A DNA stretch of 64,000 bases from Gonocerus acuteangulatus. Taxonomy: Eukaryota; Arthropoda; Insecta; Hemiptera; Coreidae. The position numbers were made by a program, and so were the translations under genes. Each line of letters begins with the position of its first letter. Position 1 is the stretch's first letter. The stretch spans positions 59,090,459-59,154,458 of the forward strand of contig OX328124.1 of the NCBI GenBank assembly GCA_946811695.1, given 5' to 3'. Positions 24,592 to 37,049 of this stretch are shown here, piece after piece. Under the pieces are notes generated by a model that had not been told where the DNA came from, made no database searches, and worked only from the letters and a program-made list of their open reading frames with translations.

Positions 24592-25448
24592 CAACTCAAA
24601 TGGCTGTATTAAAAAATAAGTAAAACTAATTATCAATATCAAAACATTAACCAGGCCTGTCCGATGGTAAATCAATTAATGATACAAGAGCCCAAGTAAA
24701 AAATTACTTCACAGTGGACGTAAGTTTGTTTTTCATGAAAGTGACTCTGTTTATAACATCCAAAGCTAAATAGAGATCTATCCTGAAAACCCGTTAATTT
24801 AGACCAATACGCCTAGGTTATTACTTGCTCCGATTAGAATTATTTAGTACTGAGAATTGTGCTTAGTTTAATAATGTCTATCCAAAAAGAGTATTTACTT
24901 GAGCCCGGAGTAAACATTATAATCTCCTATAATTAGCAAAAGATCAAGTTTCTTACTCTGCATTATCCGTACCCGAAACACGTTTTTTGTGGATATAAAA
25001 GGCGCGCTCATGAGTTTGAGTGTTCAGGTGTGAATTTCGATAGCATCGCCCTAAACTGGAAAGAAAACCACTTAAATAATTATAACTGAATTATTAGCTA
25101 AAAATAACCCAGACAAATACAAAATAAACATGAATAGCTTTGCTATTTTATAGTTGTAATTAATAGCTAAATCAATTATTAATTTTGAAACGGACCCCCT
25201 CTCCCTCCAAATAGAACGATTTAGTCTATTTTTGAAACGCATCTTTCCCTTTAGATGCTCACGATACATACCGAGGTGCAATGTAACATAAAAAAAATTA
25301 CGGCCACTGTCTGAAAATTAGAAATTTGATATAAGATGGGCTGATTCCTTTAGATTTTGGTGCTCGTTCAATCGTTTGTTATGAAAATCCTATTTACGAA
25401 GTATCGAAGCGAAAACACAAAAACTATGGCCCTCTATTGATAAAAGAT

Positions 25449-25467
25449 ACACACACACACGCAACAA

Positions 25468-25520
<53 letters not shown>

Positions 25521-25530
25521 AACACACATT
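25449..25530. repeat. Compound (AC)n/(TA)n/(CA)n microsatellite
   Basis: ACACACAC, a short spacer, about 20 TA units, then CACACACACA. Confidence 0.9.
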
Positions 25531-26977
25531 TTAATGGGAATCACTTCCGGTATGTAGGAGGGGGAATAAATATGTGAAGACATTTAAAAAAAATCTTTTA
25601 TGTGTAAAACCTCAATAACTAAATTCCTCCAGAAAGATATAATAATAATAAAAAAGAAGGAATCTTATTTTCATAGTTTCAGTCAGAAAAATGTTTGGAT
25701 TTGTAATGAAGATGAGCCTTATTATAGCGTTGCAGTTGCCAAGAACAAGAAACTATGTAGTTGTATTGAAACAAGAAACTAGATAGGGCTACAATGACGA
25801 GCATAAAGCACTATTCAGGGGATACCCTTCCCATTTTCATTCATAAAAAACACAATTTTGAGAAAATATCTGTGATTTGTCACTGTAATTTCACCGGAGT
25901 TGTCTAAGGGCGAAGGTTTAAATGTCACCTCCATCAGTAAGTCTTCACAGTTCCCACGGAAACGGTGTGAGACTTGTTAGTTATGGGCAGTGAAAAGAAA
26001 CTATTTCCATCCCACAAAACAAAAGTAACATTAAAACAATCTATGTAGTAAAATATTATAATTAAACTTGAAAACATAACAATTCTCATACATTAAAGGA
26101 AAAATAATGGCGTCCTGAAAATAAGATTATTTCTAAATTTCCGGAACCCTTAGAAGTAATTGGAAGAGTAACGAAAAGAAAGAGTCGCATATAACGGTCG
26201 AGAAGAGCACAATTAGGAATTAAGCTTCTTTTCCTGGAGGCAATCAAGTGATTGGACACAGGAGTACACCCTTGGATGAACAGAATAATTCTTTTACAGT
26301 ACCACATCTACCTAGTACTGGAAGAGTTTTCTTATTATAGAAAAAATCCTAAGTAAGGTTATTTATAGGAGATTTCTGAAGGGCTGTATCAATTGAGGTT
26401 ATATTTGAGGACACCAGAGGTCAACGAGGGGTCTAAGTAACTAACTCAACGTTTTGAGAAAAAAATGGGCCAAAGGTGAATATATGTAGTAATGACAAAA
26501 ACTGAATTTTTACAGTTCTGGTCATACTAGACGAATCCTCGGGTTCTTTGCTGTTTATTATTGAGGATACATAATAGAGTCATCATCTGGTTTATGATTA
26601 ATATACCAAAAAAATGGAGAATCCGCAAATATACCCCTAATTTTCTTCTAGTTTTAATATGGCAAAAGTGACCATACTCAAGAGAACACAAGCTATGTGG
26701 GAGCAGATGTCAAAAAAATCACTTAGTTATATTTACCACCCACAAGATTACGGAGTTCGGGACCCATTCCCCTATTTAACACGTTTTTATTAAAAATGTC
26801 AGTTAGACCCCTTGACTTCTAGGGCCCCTGTTTATGAAATTTTATCGCAATTCTTATTAGCACTTTCCTCCGAAGGAAAGTAGCTATTGAGGTTGGACTC
26901 ATGACGGAATTTTTGAAAAATTTCTTCAAATCTTTATCGATCCTACCTAGTAGACCCCGAAAATGACCCCCGTTAAA

Positions 26978-26981
<4 letters not shown>

Positions 26982-27037
<56 letters not shown>

Positions 27038-27038
27038 C
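26982..27038. repeat. (TA)n-(TG)n microsatellite
   Basis: About 20 TA units merging into TG units, directly before the 143-bp minisatellite. Confidence 0.9.
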
Positions 27039-27039
27039 T

Positions 27040-27730
27040 GTTAACACGATAGCGGCCAGAGTTTTTGTTTTTTCGTCACGAAACTTGGTATATAGCATTC
27101 AATTAGCAAACGATTGAACGAGGTCGTTAACCACCAATATCGGTCCACCGGAAGGGGGGGTTTACCCCGAACCCAAAACACTAATTTGACCATTTCAGCC
27201 GTAATATTTGTTATATTTCAACGAAACTTGGTATTCGTAGTGGTAATATAGAGAGAAAAGTGAGATATAAAAATGAACTAAATCGGTTCATAAGGAGGGG
27301 GGGTTTACTCCGGACCGACAATACCAATTCGCCACTACCAGCCGTGATTTTAGGTATATTTCGACGAAACTCGGTATTCATAGTGGTAATCTACAGGTAA
27401 ATATGTGTTGTAAAAATAAACTAAATCGGTTCATTAAGAGGGGGGGTTTACTCCAGACCCACAATACCAATTCGCCACTACCAACCGTGATTTTTGGTAT
27501 ATTTCGACGAAACTCGGTATTCGTAGTGGTAATCTACAGGTAAATATGTGATGTAAAAATAAACTAAATCGGTTCATTAGGAGGGGGGGGGGATTACTCC
27601 GGACCCAAATTACTAATATACTCATACTGGTCGTAATTTCTGCTGGGTGAACGTGGGTAACTCATGAGAAAGAAGTGTTATAAAAATGAGCTGAATCGGT
27701 CAATCGGAAAGGGGGGTTTACTTTGTAATA
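27040..27730. repeat. 143-bp minisatellite with a G-run in each unit
   Basis: About 4.5 direct units. The phrase TTTACYCCGGACC following a run of 6-12 G recurs at 27161, 27304, 27447, 27593 and 27717 (spacings 143, 143, 146 and 124). Each unit has ATATTTCGACGAAACTCGG and AACTAAATCGGTTCAT. That wording ('gaaacttggtat', 'aaatcggt') is typical of LINE 3' regions, so the array may derive from a retroelement tail. The 63-codon minus ORF 27434-27625 lies inside and is incidental. Confidence 0.85.
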
Positions 27731-27770
27731 TATTTCAATAGAAAAGCCAGCCAGACATAGGTCCACAAAG

Positions 27771-27814
27771 GCGCCGCAAGGAGCGCTAGAGGCGCAAGGA
27801 GCGCAAGGAGCGCG
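27771..27814. repeat. GC-rich short tandem repeat (GCGCAAGGA)n
   Basis: Imperfect copies of GCGCAAGGAGC (GCCGCAAGGAGCGCTAGAGG, then GCGCAAGGAGCGCAAGGAG). It is striking against the AT-rich surroundings. Confidence 0.75.
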
Positions 27815-27829
27815 GTTCCTGCGTTAGAT

Positions 27830-29050
27830 CAAAATACGATAATATGAGTTTTTTTGTATTTATTACGTAGTGTAGTAGGTACCATGTGTAAACATAACTC
27901 TGGAAGCAAATTAATAATTTATCAGTTACTCATTACAAAATTAAAAGAGAACTATTCATGTTTTTATTTTATTTATGTAGGATATTTTAAGCAAATTGTT
28001 CTGGAAAGCAGTCTACACTACCCAAATTCTGAGGAAAGTGCTTAGTTATGCAGCTCCTGCGTGACGGACTTTTTTATTTTTACCTTGACCCAAATTGTTT
28101 GTTTGCTCGCATAATATAGCCATATATTAAATATGATTTTCTTAAATAAATATAAATATTCATGTCTACAAGTTATAGTTAAATGTCTCGAGTATATCAA
28201 GATTTTCTCAAGTCCATATATGATTCAGAGGTAGGAATGTCTCAGGTAGTCCGGTGGGAACGACTTCTCAAGAAGGATGACCGTCTTGGGATAGGCTTCT
28301 TCCTTCTTCCTTCTTTTTTCTTATTTTCTTATATTTTATTCTGTTTCCAATAAGAGACTTTGTTTACAATAGATAATGCTCTGAACTGTGGAAGGATTTG
28401 AGGATCAGTTCTTACAAGTGGAGATTCACGAACAGCAAATCCAAATACTGAATGTAACTTAAGTTAGTTGACGATATTAGTTAGTATAGCGATGTAAGGT
28501 GTACATCGCTACAAAGCGTTAACACAAAAATAAAATAAAAAAAAAAAAAAAGTAAGTTGACAGAAATTGGGTAAGATTAATACTCTTATCTATATTTTTG
28601 GATATATTTTAGGGTTTTTTTTCTAAATATATACAATACAATGTATTTATATGTTTTAATATTGAAGAATGTTCACTGAAAAAAGAACAATTAAGGCAAA
28701 TTTTTATGCCTCGTGGGATCTGAAGGGTTAAGAGTAGGGCATCTTAAAATTCAACTGTCAAAGCGAAAGAACTTGTGTCTGTTTCTGCTGGAAAGTTATA
28801 TTTATAAATTCATTTTCGTGCTATGTAAATTCAATGTCTCCAGAGTAAAATCTTCAAATTTAGGCGCATTTTTTAATTTAGGATTGTTTTAATACGTCCA
28901 ACAAGTTCCATGAGTGAGAAACAGTACTTTTGACTTTTTAAGCACTATTTTTTTCTAACATCAACCCATATAAAGTTCGGGCATATATTTAATATACTTT
29001 CAAATGGTTGCGTTCCCCTTACTATGATCTCCCAACAGTTCCCGATTAAT
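27830..29050. other. AT-rich sequence, no gene recognised
   Basis: A small inverted repeat (AGCGATGTA/TACATCGCT) at 28488-28510 is followed by an A-rich tract at 28524-28551. No gene is seen. Confidence 0.4.
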
Positions 29051-29055
29051 ACTCA

Positions 29056-29208
29056 AATTTCACAATTTTAAGTAATATTATCCAAGAATTGATAATTATA
29101 CTATCGAATGATTTAATAAAATAACTAACTAACTAACATTACTTAAAATTGTGAAATTATAGGTAATACTATAATGCCTGAAGAAGGAGAATAAAGTCCG
29201 AAACGTTG
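29056..29208 (+). repeat. Palindrome and CTGA/GAAACGTTG cassette
   Basis: A perfect 21-bp inverted repeat (29056-29076 against 29138-29158) is followed at 29178 by CTGAAGAAGGAG, a short loop, then TCCGAAACGTTG. GGA and TCC flank the loop as a short stem. The unit belongs to the cassette family described under findings. Confidence 0.55.
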
Positions 29209-29209
29209 T

Positions 29210-30540
29210 ATTTAATTGAATATTAATAAATAATTTGGTAGGTTCACCAACCATCATTATAACTTTAATCTTTTATTATACGTTTTAATATTTAACTTTT
29301 TCAACACGTTTGTAGTCTACATTTATGGTAATTCAAAGGCTTCATCTAAAATATCCTTCCTACATTCTCCACAATACCAGCAACATTTAATAGTTTTCAA
29401 TTATTTAATGCGACAACGAACAATATAGTTTAACTATGTTGTTGCAGTATGGAGAAGGATACATCCTCGCCAAATGGGCCATCAATAAAAGTCCTAAAAT
29501 CGACACATGAATGCTTTGAATCTCTAGACACAAGAATGGATAGCCTTTTAAGTCCCTTTTAACGTCCAACAGCTGTGCAGTTGTAAATTTGACCTCCCTT
29601 TAATGATGTTACTCATCCCACACCTCTCCGAAGATGCTCCTCTTCCTAAGCTATGTCGTAAACTCTGAGTAATCTTTTACTGTCTTAACTTAAGCACTCG
29701 GTACGCAGAGAGGACTCGAACCAAAGCACCATGAGATATTTTAGGCTGGGGAGTACGGCCGAGGTCCTCCTCAGCGGGAATTTATATGTTTAATCCGGAG
29801 AATATAAATATTCTACTAAACGTCCGAGAAACCAGCAAACAAAAAGACCTCCAAGATAATAATTTTCAAAGGGCTTTTTATCAAGTTTTTCAAGTGTAGC
29901 TGTTGATTATAAAAAGACAGTTTTTATATTTTGATTAACTACGTTTTTATTAACTTAAATAATATCTATAAATATTATGTTGTCTTTGACTTCTTCGACT
30001 GCTAAAAAAGAATTGTCCATAAAACTAAATCTTCACGAAAAGTAGTATTTTGCGCGTCAAAATTTGCGAAAATTATGTAACATTTCCCTTTTAATATATT
30101 ATTTGAATAGACGGAAGGTCATGCATATATAAAACTCGTCGCCTTCACTTTATATGCTTTATTTTTAGCTCGACCTACGGGCGAAAATTATGTAAAATTT
30201 CCCTTTTGTTTTTTGTAAAAATATTTACTAAGCTTTCGAATGTATGATCCGGACGTCGGGAGATCCTCTTTTTCCAGGAATAAAACTACACAAGGTCACG
30301 ATAAAATGTCACGCAAGAGCACAGTTTGAAACCTTATTTTTATTACATTACCTTCTTACCTCTTGTTGGAGAAATGGACGGTATTGAGTCTTTTTTATAA
30401 TGTAATTGTAGTAATAATGAAATGAATGAATAATCAGTTAAATAATGAAATGAAATGAGATTGAATAACAACAGTTCAGATTAGGTATTTGAATATTTGA
30501 AATACAAAAAAAAAAAAAAAAACTTTATACGGTATTCTAG
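29210..30540. other. AT-rich sequence; one possible tRNA-like fragment
   Basis: On the minus strand GGTTCGAGTCCTC (about 29707-29733) is a good tRNA B-box match, but no clear A-box lies at the right distance, so I do not call a tRNA or SINE. Nothing else is recognised. Confidence 0.35.
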
Positions 30541-30558
30541 ACAGATCATTTCTTGAAA

Positions 30559-30650
30559 AGATCTGCCCTTGGAGATCGATTCATTAACAGATCGGTCATG
30601 GAGATCGATTCTTTAAAAAGATCGGCCCTTGGATATCGATTCAAACAATC
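30559..30650. repeat. 30-bp tandem repeat, three units
   Basis: AGATCGGCCCTTGGAGATCG-type units start at 30559, 30589 and 30619 with an exact 30-bp period and a few substitutions; more degenerate GATCG/ATCGA words follow to about 30690. Confidence 0.8.
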
Positions 30651-30738
30651 GAAATATCGAGTTAAAAAATCGATTTAGATCGCCTATGTCTAAAATGTAG
30701 CGACTTCCAAAAAGATAGGGGTTTCCACTGCTCTTGGC

Positions 30739-30774
30739 CTTGATGAAGACTTTAAATCCAAGACGAAACTTTGG
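30739..30774 (+). repeat. CTGA/GAAAC-type cassette
   Basis: CTTGATGAAGACTTT, then a short loop, then AAGACGAAACTTTGG. It is a variant of the dispersed cassette, followed by an AT-rich 3' segment as in the other copies. Confidence 0.5.
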
Positions 30775-30779
30775 CGATA

Positions 30780-33585
30780 AAAATATGATTTTTATTTTAA
30801 AATGTAGTATTATTAACTAATTTTAGTGAATTCTGACTGTTTCCACATTAGTTAATCACTCTTCTGAATAAAATACAAATATTTAATGGTCTCACTTAAT
30901 TTTTAAATAAAGTAAGAATTTGTAAAAGTCCACGTGCAAAGTGAAGTTGTGGCCCAATATCCTGCGAAGGAGGTCTCGTTGAAAGGGAACAGTTCCCAGA
31001 CACCAATCCTGAAGGCATTGTATTTAAAAGCGTGGGAGTGGAATGCTTGAGTTATTAAAAGCAAAGACCGACATATTAAGGTATAATTAGAGGTGTTTTC
31101 TCTTTGATCGGAACGCTCGTTAGCTATCTGAGGAGAGAGAACTAGATGTGGAACCCCTAAGACCGCAAACCAATTGAACTTCTAGACTTGGAAGTCTCTT
31201 GGGTTCCCTTCAAATCAGACCGAGTCACTCGACCAGTCTTGCATGAAGAATCGCGCAGATGGTGGTCCTGTTCGGAGAATTCTAGGAATGGCATCTGGCA
31301 CCATAATAATGGTTTATGGCACCATAATAATGCGTTATGGCACAATAACTAAGTACCATAACGCCATAAACCAGCAAAAGTTAATTGGTATGGTATAGGC
31401 AGAAACGAAATCAATAAAAACGTTGTTGATACTCTATTAATACTGCTCGAAGTATTTTACAAAAATTTGTTTGAAATGTTCCAGTTTGATTTTCAAACCT
31501 TCATCGAGGCTATGAGCATATGAAGAACAGATCCGATTGAAAGGTGCTACATCAGTGAGCTCCTTCTCCCATCTTACTTTATTATTATTTTTTTTAATTA
31601 TAAGTGCTCCGACTTCCAAGGTCATTAGCACCAATTTTATTATTATTTTCTGACGGGGTGGTTTAAATCCCGAGCAAGCACTACAGATTTTTATCTTCTA
31701 GTGACTTTGTTCATGGGTTGGATTCGGCCTCCCTGATCGCCCCTAGGCCAACCCAGCCTTTAATTAAATTATTAATGGTTACCTTGGTGCTAACGACTCA
31801 AGCAGTCGAAACAGCAAAAGTGAAAATCAGGCGACCGGAGCGTATTTCTGACCACACTATCTCCCTAGTGCGCCGTATGGTCATGAATCAGATACCTCCC
31901 CTCAGGGCCATTATGGCCTATTGCGGGACTTTCTTTTTTATTTATTATTTTCATATGCCTTTACTTAACATAATTAGTGTAAAAAAAAAATAAATAAATA
32001 AAAAAATCTAAAATGTTTCAAAGGCTATTGACGCTTTTTATGTGCTTATCGTGAGAGAGGTAATATATTACTCATTGTACCTCCAACGGAGCTTACAACT
32101 ATTTGTCTTCCCATCAATTTTATAACCAGCACATGGAACTCACAGAATTAGAATGAAATAACTGATCTCGTTGCCAATATCTTTTGAGCCGCCAAGGATA
32201 TTTTAGGGTGGGCAACGGAGGAAATCTTTTTAGCTCAGGGCTTTGGATGGGAAGACAATTGGGATTAAATTTTCATCAATAACGTAAAAACATAACTAAT
32301 TTTTGAAGGATTCAAGATTGGAATATCAGTATTCTCAGTAAGTTTGAAGTTTTAGTTCTTCTCCAGAGATCAGCTCGGTTAATCTAAAAAGGTCGGATAA
32401 TGGTTGTCAATTTAAGTTTGTTCAGTGTCGTGAGCTTTTCATGAAGGACTCAATTGATGCCGTATCTTCTGTTCATTTCATGTATTTTCAGTGGAGCTGG
32501 TATCATTAATTACTGACCTGTATTAGTCATGTGATTTGAACGGTATATAGCACATAAACAGACTGGTATGAACGTAAGTTTCATTTCAGACAAACGTAAA
32601 TAAAATACGTAAAATAAAGGATTTTGAAATATGTAAATTCCAATTTTTTTTCTAAGGTTAGACAGAGTTAAAAAGAAAAAGTAATTTAATTTTTTTAATA
32701 AATGATAGGAAAGGGAGAATAAGTCTAAGCTGCTGAGCGATAAAGATTGAGGATAAGGGTCCTGATTAATGCGGCCAAATCTACTTCACTCTACCTTCAT
32801 TTTCATTTTATGTCCTAAAAATCTTCAAGGAAGGTTCCACATTTTCACACCCATTCAGAAGCCATATAATATTCTCATCACATATTGAACTTATTTCTTC
32901 CTACCCTTTCATCCATCTAATGGTGGATATGTGTATCAGGGAAATTGTGAATTCCCAGATGAGGATGTCATGTGGCGAAGGCGCAATCAATCAAAGACCT
33001 GTCCTTGTCGCGCCATCCCATCCGAATACAATCTAAACTTTTTTTTTATATTATTATTATTTTTTGGGGAAAAAATTCCATATCTTATAGTACATAACTG
33101 ATATATTATCGCCAATGGTTCCTGTGGTGTTCCTTTAACTTGTAACGGAATTATGAAATTACATTTACAAATTAGACAAATAGTGCTTGTTCCAATCACT
33201 TCCAAAGGTTAGCGCACTTCCTAAGATATTACACGTTACAGATGATATAATCTGTAATCAATTCAGTCTAAATATTTTTTGGTGGAACAAACATCTAAGA
33301 AGAGTACAGTATGTTTGCAAAGAGTTCAAAAGTTTTTCAGGTTGCAAAATTAAATAAATAAAATCAGTCAAAAAAATGCCTGAGAGATAATTAAATAATT
33401 ATAAATAGGTATTATATAATATATTATAAATAAAAATGGAGGAGGAAATATGAACTGAAGAATAGTCGACCTAGTCAAGGACATCCAGTCTTGAGAAACA
33501 ACTTCATACCGCAACTAAAACTTCAAGCCACATTCTTACACGACACGTTCTGGGATTCACTATTTTAAGCCTACTTTTTATACTG
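30780..33585. other. AT-rich sequence, no gene confirmed
   Basis: Near 31285-31345 the phrase TATGGCACCATAATAATG is repeated in tandem. A 91-codon ORF at 31718-31993 lies in a GC-richer island (31640-31930) that may be a decayed repeat; no protein family is recognised. Short minus ORFs at 31157-31345, 31437-31634 and 32987-33205 have no domains. A decayed minus-strand cassette (TCGATGAAGG) is near 31500. Confidence 0.4.
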
Positions 33586-33588
33586 TTG

Positions 33589-33590
<2 letters not shown>

Positions 33591-33651
<61 letters not shown>
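33591..33651. repeat. (TA)n microsatellite
   Basis: About 30 TA units. Confidence 0.95.
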
Positions 33652-33697
33652 CATATAACTTATTCAATTGTATGAAGTCAATTCATTTATTTAAATG

Positions 33698-33956
33698 CAG
33701 TGGCGGCTAAAGGGGAGGGCTTAGCCCCCAGAATGTAAATTCACAATCTTTTTCGAGTAAGTTAGACAAATATATTATGTAGGTAATTTAATAGTAATAC
33801 GTTCTAATTAATGCATGTTCTTAGTTTATCAAATACCTCTTTAATGATTTCCAGGTGCCTGGTTATAAAAATTTGATTCTACACCCAAAGGCATGGCGGT
33901 AAGCCCATACTAAATTAGCCCCCCCCCCAGAAATGGTGGTCTAGAGCCGCCAATGT
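33698..33956. mobile_element. hAT-like MITE with 8-bp target duplication
   Basis: The left end CAGTGGCGGCTAAAGGGG and the right end (reverse) CATTGGCGGCTCTAGACC are typical hAT non-autonomous ends, with a C/G-run just inside each. Flanks TTTAAATG (33690-33697) and TTTAAATC (33957-33964) are an 8-bp duplication with one mismatch, the hAT size. About 259 bp, non-coding. Confidence 0.8.
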
Positions 33957-33969
33957 TTAAATCAGACGT

Positions 33970-35110
33970 TCTTGTTTTAAGCCTTTTCAGGAGCAAAAAA
34001 ACTGACAGTGCACTAATTATAACTTATTCCCATGGAGAACAGATTAGAATTACAGGAAGACATTGTAGATAATGAGGAGGACCTGAGAAGATCTTTACGA
34101 TAATGCGAAACGCGGCATTAAGGAAGCCGTTCTCGGCTAGTAAAACACTTCGGAGCGAGTTAGATGTACTCCAGCCAAGAGTCGGTGGCTACAATTGTGC
34201 TGAAGCCGAGCTGAGCTAGTGGCATCTACCGGCGGCCATGTAAATTAGCCTGCTTTGCATCACAATACCATACAGTCAGAGAAACCGTACGGTCGCCAAA
34301 ATATCAACTACATAGGAATTGCCTACAAAAAGCCTACCAGAGGTAAAGATTATACCGGCGGAAGTAAAGGGGAATCAGCAATAAGGCCTATGGTTGAAAT
34401 GATCAGGATAAAATAGCTCCTAGACGTTTTGTTGTTAATGACTAACTATAGTAATTAACAGCAAAACATCTGAGTGGTGAACCCATAAGCAAGCGAATTG
34501 TTTCCATTTCTCAATGCTTTGTGACCTGTAAAAGAAGAGCTTCCTGTTTATTAATTTCCTTACTGGCAAAATCACTATTACTAAACACTGCTTGTTTTAA
34601 AATAAATTGTGACCCCCAAATAGCAACTTAAAGTAGGCAGAAGTTCAATGAATAAAATTCCAAATTACATAATCGCCAATAACAGAATTATGACAGTGCC
34701 ATTCTAGAAGATGTTTAGCCGACGTTCCATTAGGATTTACGTAGTTTTTAGGCTTCTGAAGAGGCATAAAATAATGCAAAACAATGTAGAGCCATTTTTA
34801 ATAAAATTGAATATTATATTAAATATCGAATTTTATTCATTAGCTTTATGCTTACACAAGAAAAATCAGTGTTTTCTCTGAAAACCTGACGTTTTCTCTT
34901 AGCCGAATCTCGACCATTCCTTGACTTCTAAAGAAAGGTTTGATATATATCTATAAAAAATAAATGCAAAAATCAATTGCTCGCATGGTAATTTACACTC
35001 TTGTACAGAAGATACATGTATGAATCCTGAATACTTGTCGAATAGAAGTTGAGTTTAATAAGTCAATGTCTCGCGCAAGTTCCCTAGATGTCCATGCGTC
35101 GACGAAATTA
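33970..35110. other. Mixed sequence with one cassette copy
   Basis: At 34083-34115, CTGAGAAGATCTTTACG, then AATGCGAAACGCGG is another cassette variant. A GC-richer island runs to about 34400 with no intact ORF. At 34426-34467 an imperfect 14-bp inverted repeat (GTTTTGTTGTTAAT) occurs. TTAGCCGAATCTCGACCATT at 34901 matches the end of the cassette unit near 55579. Confidence 0.4.
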
Positions 35111-35113
35111 TAT

Positions 35114-35469
35114 GGCCGGTCGTCCACTGGATCCGAAAAGCTGCGAAATGAATTCGTCCGAATTTGGACGAATACTCACGAACAATCCAAACACGAGGAT
35201 CCATCATGGACCGCGTCCATTGGCCCCGTATCGTTCGTCCGAATTCGGACGAATTCGTCCGAAGTGCGAACAGATCCCATCCTGCTGGGATTTATAGTTG
35301 CGAAAAGGTGCGAATAGTCAGAGCTAAATATTCTTCATTAACATCATGGAAAAACCTTTCAGAAGAGTCATCACGTCAACTGCGAATTCGGACGAACACG
35401 GTTGCAATGAACGAGAGGCATTCGCACGAATTCATTTCGCAGCTTTTCGGATCCAGTGGACGACCGGCC
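35114..35469. mobile_element. MITE with perfect 44-bp terminal inverted repeats
   Basis: GGCCGGTCGTCCACTGGATC continues for 44 bp (35114-35157) and is repeated exactly in reverse at 35426-35469. The interior carries repeated GTCCGAATTCGGAC words and a 16-bp perfect palindrome at 35236-35251. Flanks are TAT and TAA, compatible with a 3-bp TWA-type target as in PIF/Harbinger, but not conclusive. Several overlapping ORFs (69-102 codons) on both strands arise from the repeat structure and are not genes. Perfect TIRs suggest recent insertion. Confidence 0.85.
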
Positions 35470-35479
35470 TAAAATAAAA

Positions 35480-37037
35480 TGAGTTGATGTGCTTTTTTGT
35501 ACCACTTCTTTCGCCGGCTGTGGTGGTGCAACATTGTTGAATTTTCGCCTGGCTATTTTCGAAAGCTCAGCTGATGCTAATACAGCCAATTAAATTAGCT
35601 CAGCTAATTTCTTGGAATACAGAAGACAATTTATAAAACGGGCACCACCTCCGCTTGCGGCAGAATGGTCACAAACGAGCATGCAAAGAAATCCTAACAA
35701 AGAAATTTATAATAAGAAAAAAAAATGAATGAGTCAACGAAACCAAGGTTCAATTAACATTGTGTAAATCAATGTTTTTGAAATGTTGGATTATTGTGGT
35801 AAACCAAGTTTACCTACATACATGTTTAAACGTTTACTCTATGAGAGGACGTTTTATGTCTTTTTCTCAAATAGCCGACAATTAAACATTATAGTTTACA
35901 TAGCAAATTATACTTGGCATGGACTGCATACATTAAAAGGCAAAGCTGTGTCCATGCAGAATACTAGATCTATGAATAGTCATTGGAATTCTCATCACGC
36001 AGCCAGTCTATCAAGTTTTTTGCAGAAGACTAAATTAAATCTAGAAATGCAGAGAGTCTTTTACCTAACATCAGAAAATATCTTTAAAAGTCCTATTAAA
36101 ACAACATTAATTAAAATAAATAAAATATTCCATAATAATATCAAAAGTAGGAAAAAAATATTTTGAAATATTAACATTTTATTCTGATAAAGACTAGCTT
36201 ACCATTAAACGACTATCAGCATTTATGTCCTATACTCAATCTTGATATGTGTGAGCAGGGTAACTAAATTCAATATATTAATGTACAATTTATTAGATTT
36301 TTTTTTAATGACGAATCCCAAACAAGAAAGTGAATAAGCATTATCAGGTCAATAACAGCAGAAGGGACACATAATATTTATTATTAAATCATCTTATGCT
36401 TTTACTATAAATGTTGTTCTTATCGCCTTGAAAAGGTATTGGAAATCCTTCCAAAACGTTGACAAGTAAAAAATTGACTTTGAAATGTGTATTAATGTGT
36501 GTGTATTAAATGTGTATGTATGAAAGTAAACAATACGAAAAATGATGTTACTCAAAGAGTTTAAAAATAATTCTCCATATTCTAAACTCAGTTACAAAAC
36601 GATTACTTATTGGGATCTAACACTATCGGCAGTTACTTTTTATGTATAGCTAAACTTACATATTTATGGACGGATTGGTGTAGCAGCTATCATAAACGAT
36701 AAATGAAGAAAAAAAACATATCATTACTTTTCCAAGAAGCACGAAGACATCTGAGCCGCAAGGTAGGATATCTAACATAGAACCTATACCATAGAACATA
36801 ACAATACGGTCAGACTCATTTATTAATAATATGCATATAACAAATTCTCTTTTATTTGACAATTTAGTACAATTATCCGATTTCAAACACATAGTAATAA
36901 TATGAAGAACAGCTGGCGAACACAAGCAAGCAGGGGGAAATTCACACTCTCAAATAATTGAAAATGAGAAGTATGTACTTGCCTAAGAATTAGACATACA
37001 CAAAGACAAAAAAAAAGGACTATCCAATATGTCAGAC
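35480..37037. other. AT-rich sequence with unassigned ORFs
   Basis: A 127-codon plus ORF (35783-36166) and an 89-codon minus ORF (36656-36925, some hydrophobic stretches) are the longest here, but neither shows a motif I recognise. A decayed cassette (CCTTGAAAAGG, then CCAAAACGTTGAC) is at 36427-36461. Confidence 0.35.
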
Positions 37038-37049
37038 ATTAACCTACTG

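Larger units (their letters stand above)
24110..26980. other. AT-rich sequence with microsatellites
   Basis: Contains (TA)n at 24535-24589 and a compound (TA)n(CA)n at 25470-25528, preceded by (AC)n near 25450. ORFs of 60-76 codons (24225-24455, 25072-25281, 25600-25782, 26086-26307) show no recognised domain. Confidence 0.45.

Noticed and set aside
27040..27730. CRISPR-like array
   Set aside because: Whole 143-bp units repeat without distinct spacers and the sequence is eukaryotic; it is a minisatellite.
35066..35589. Overlapping ORFs of 69-102 codons
   Set aside because: All lie on the inverted repeats and inner palindromes of a MITE and appear on both strands; no protein motif.
35783..36166. 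127-codon ORF as a gene
   Set aside because: No domain, no splice context, composition like the surroundings; a chance ORF of this length is plausible in 64 kb.
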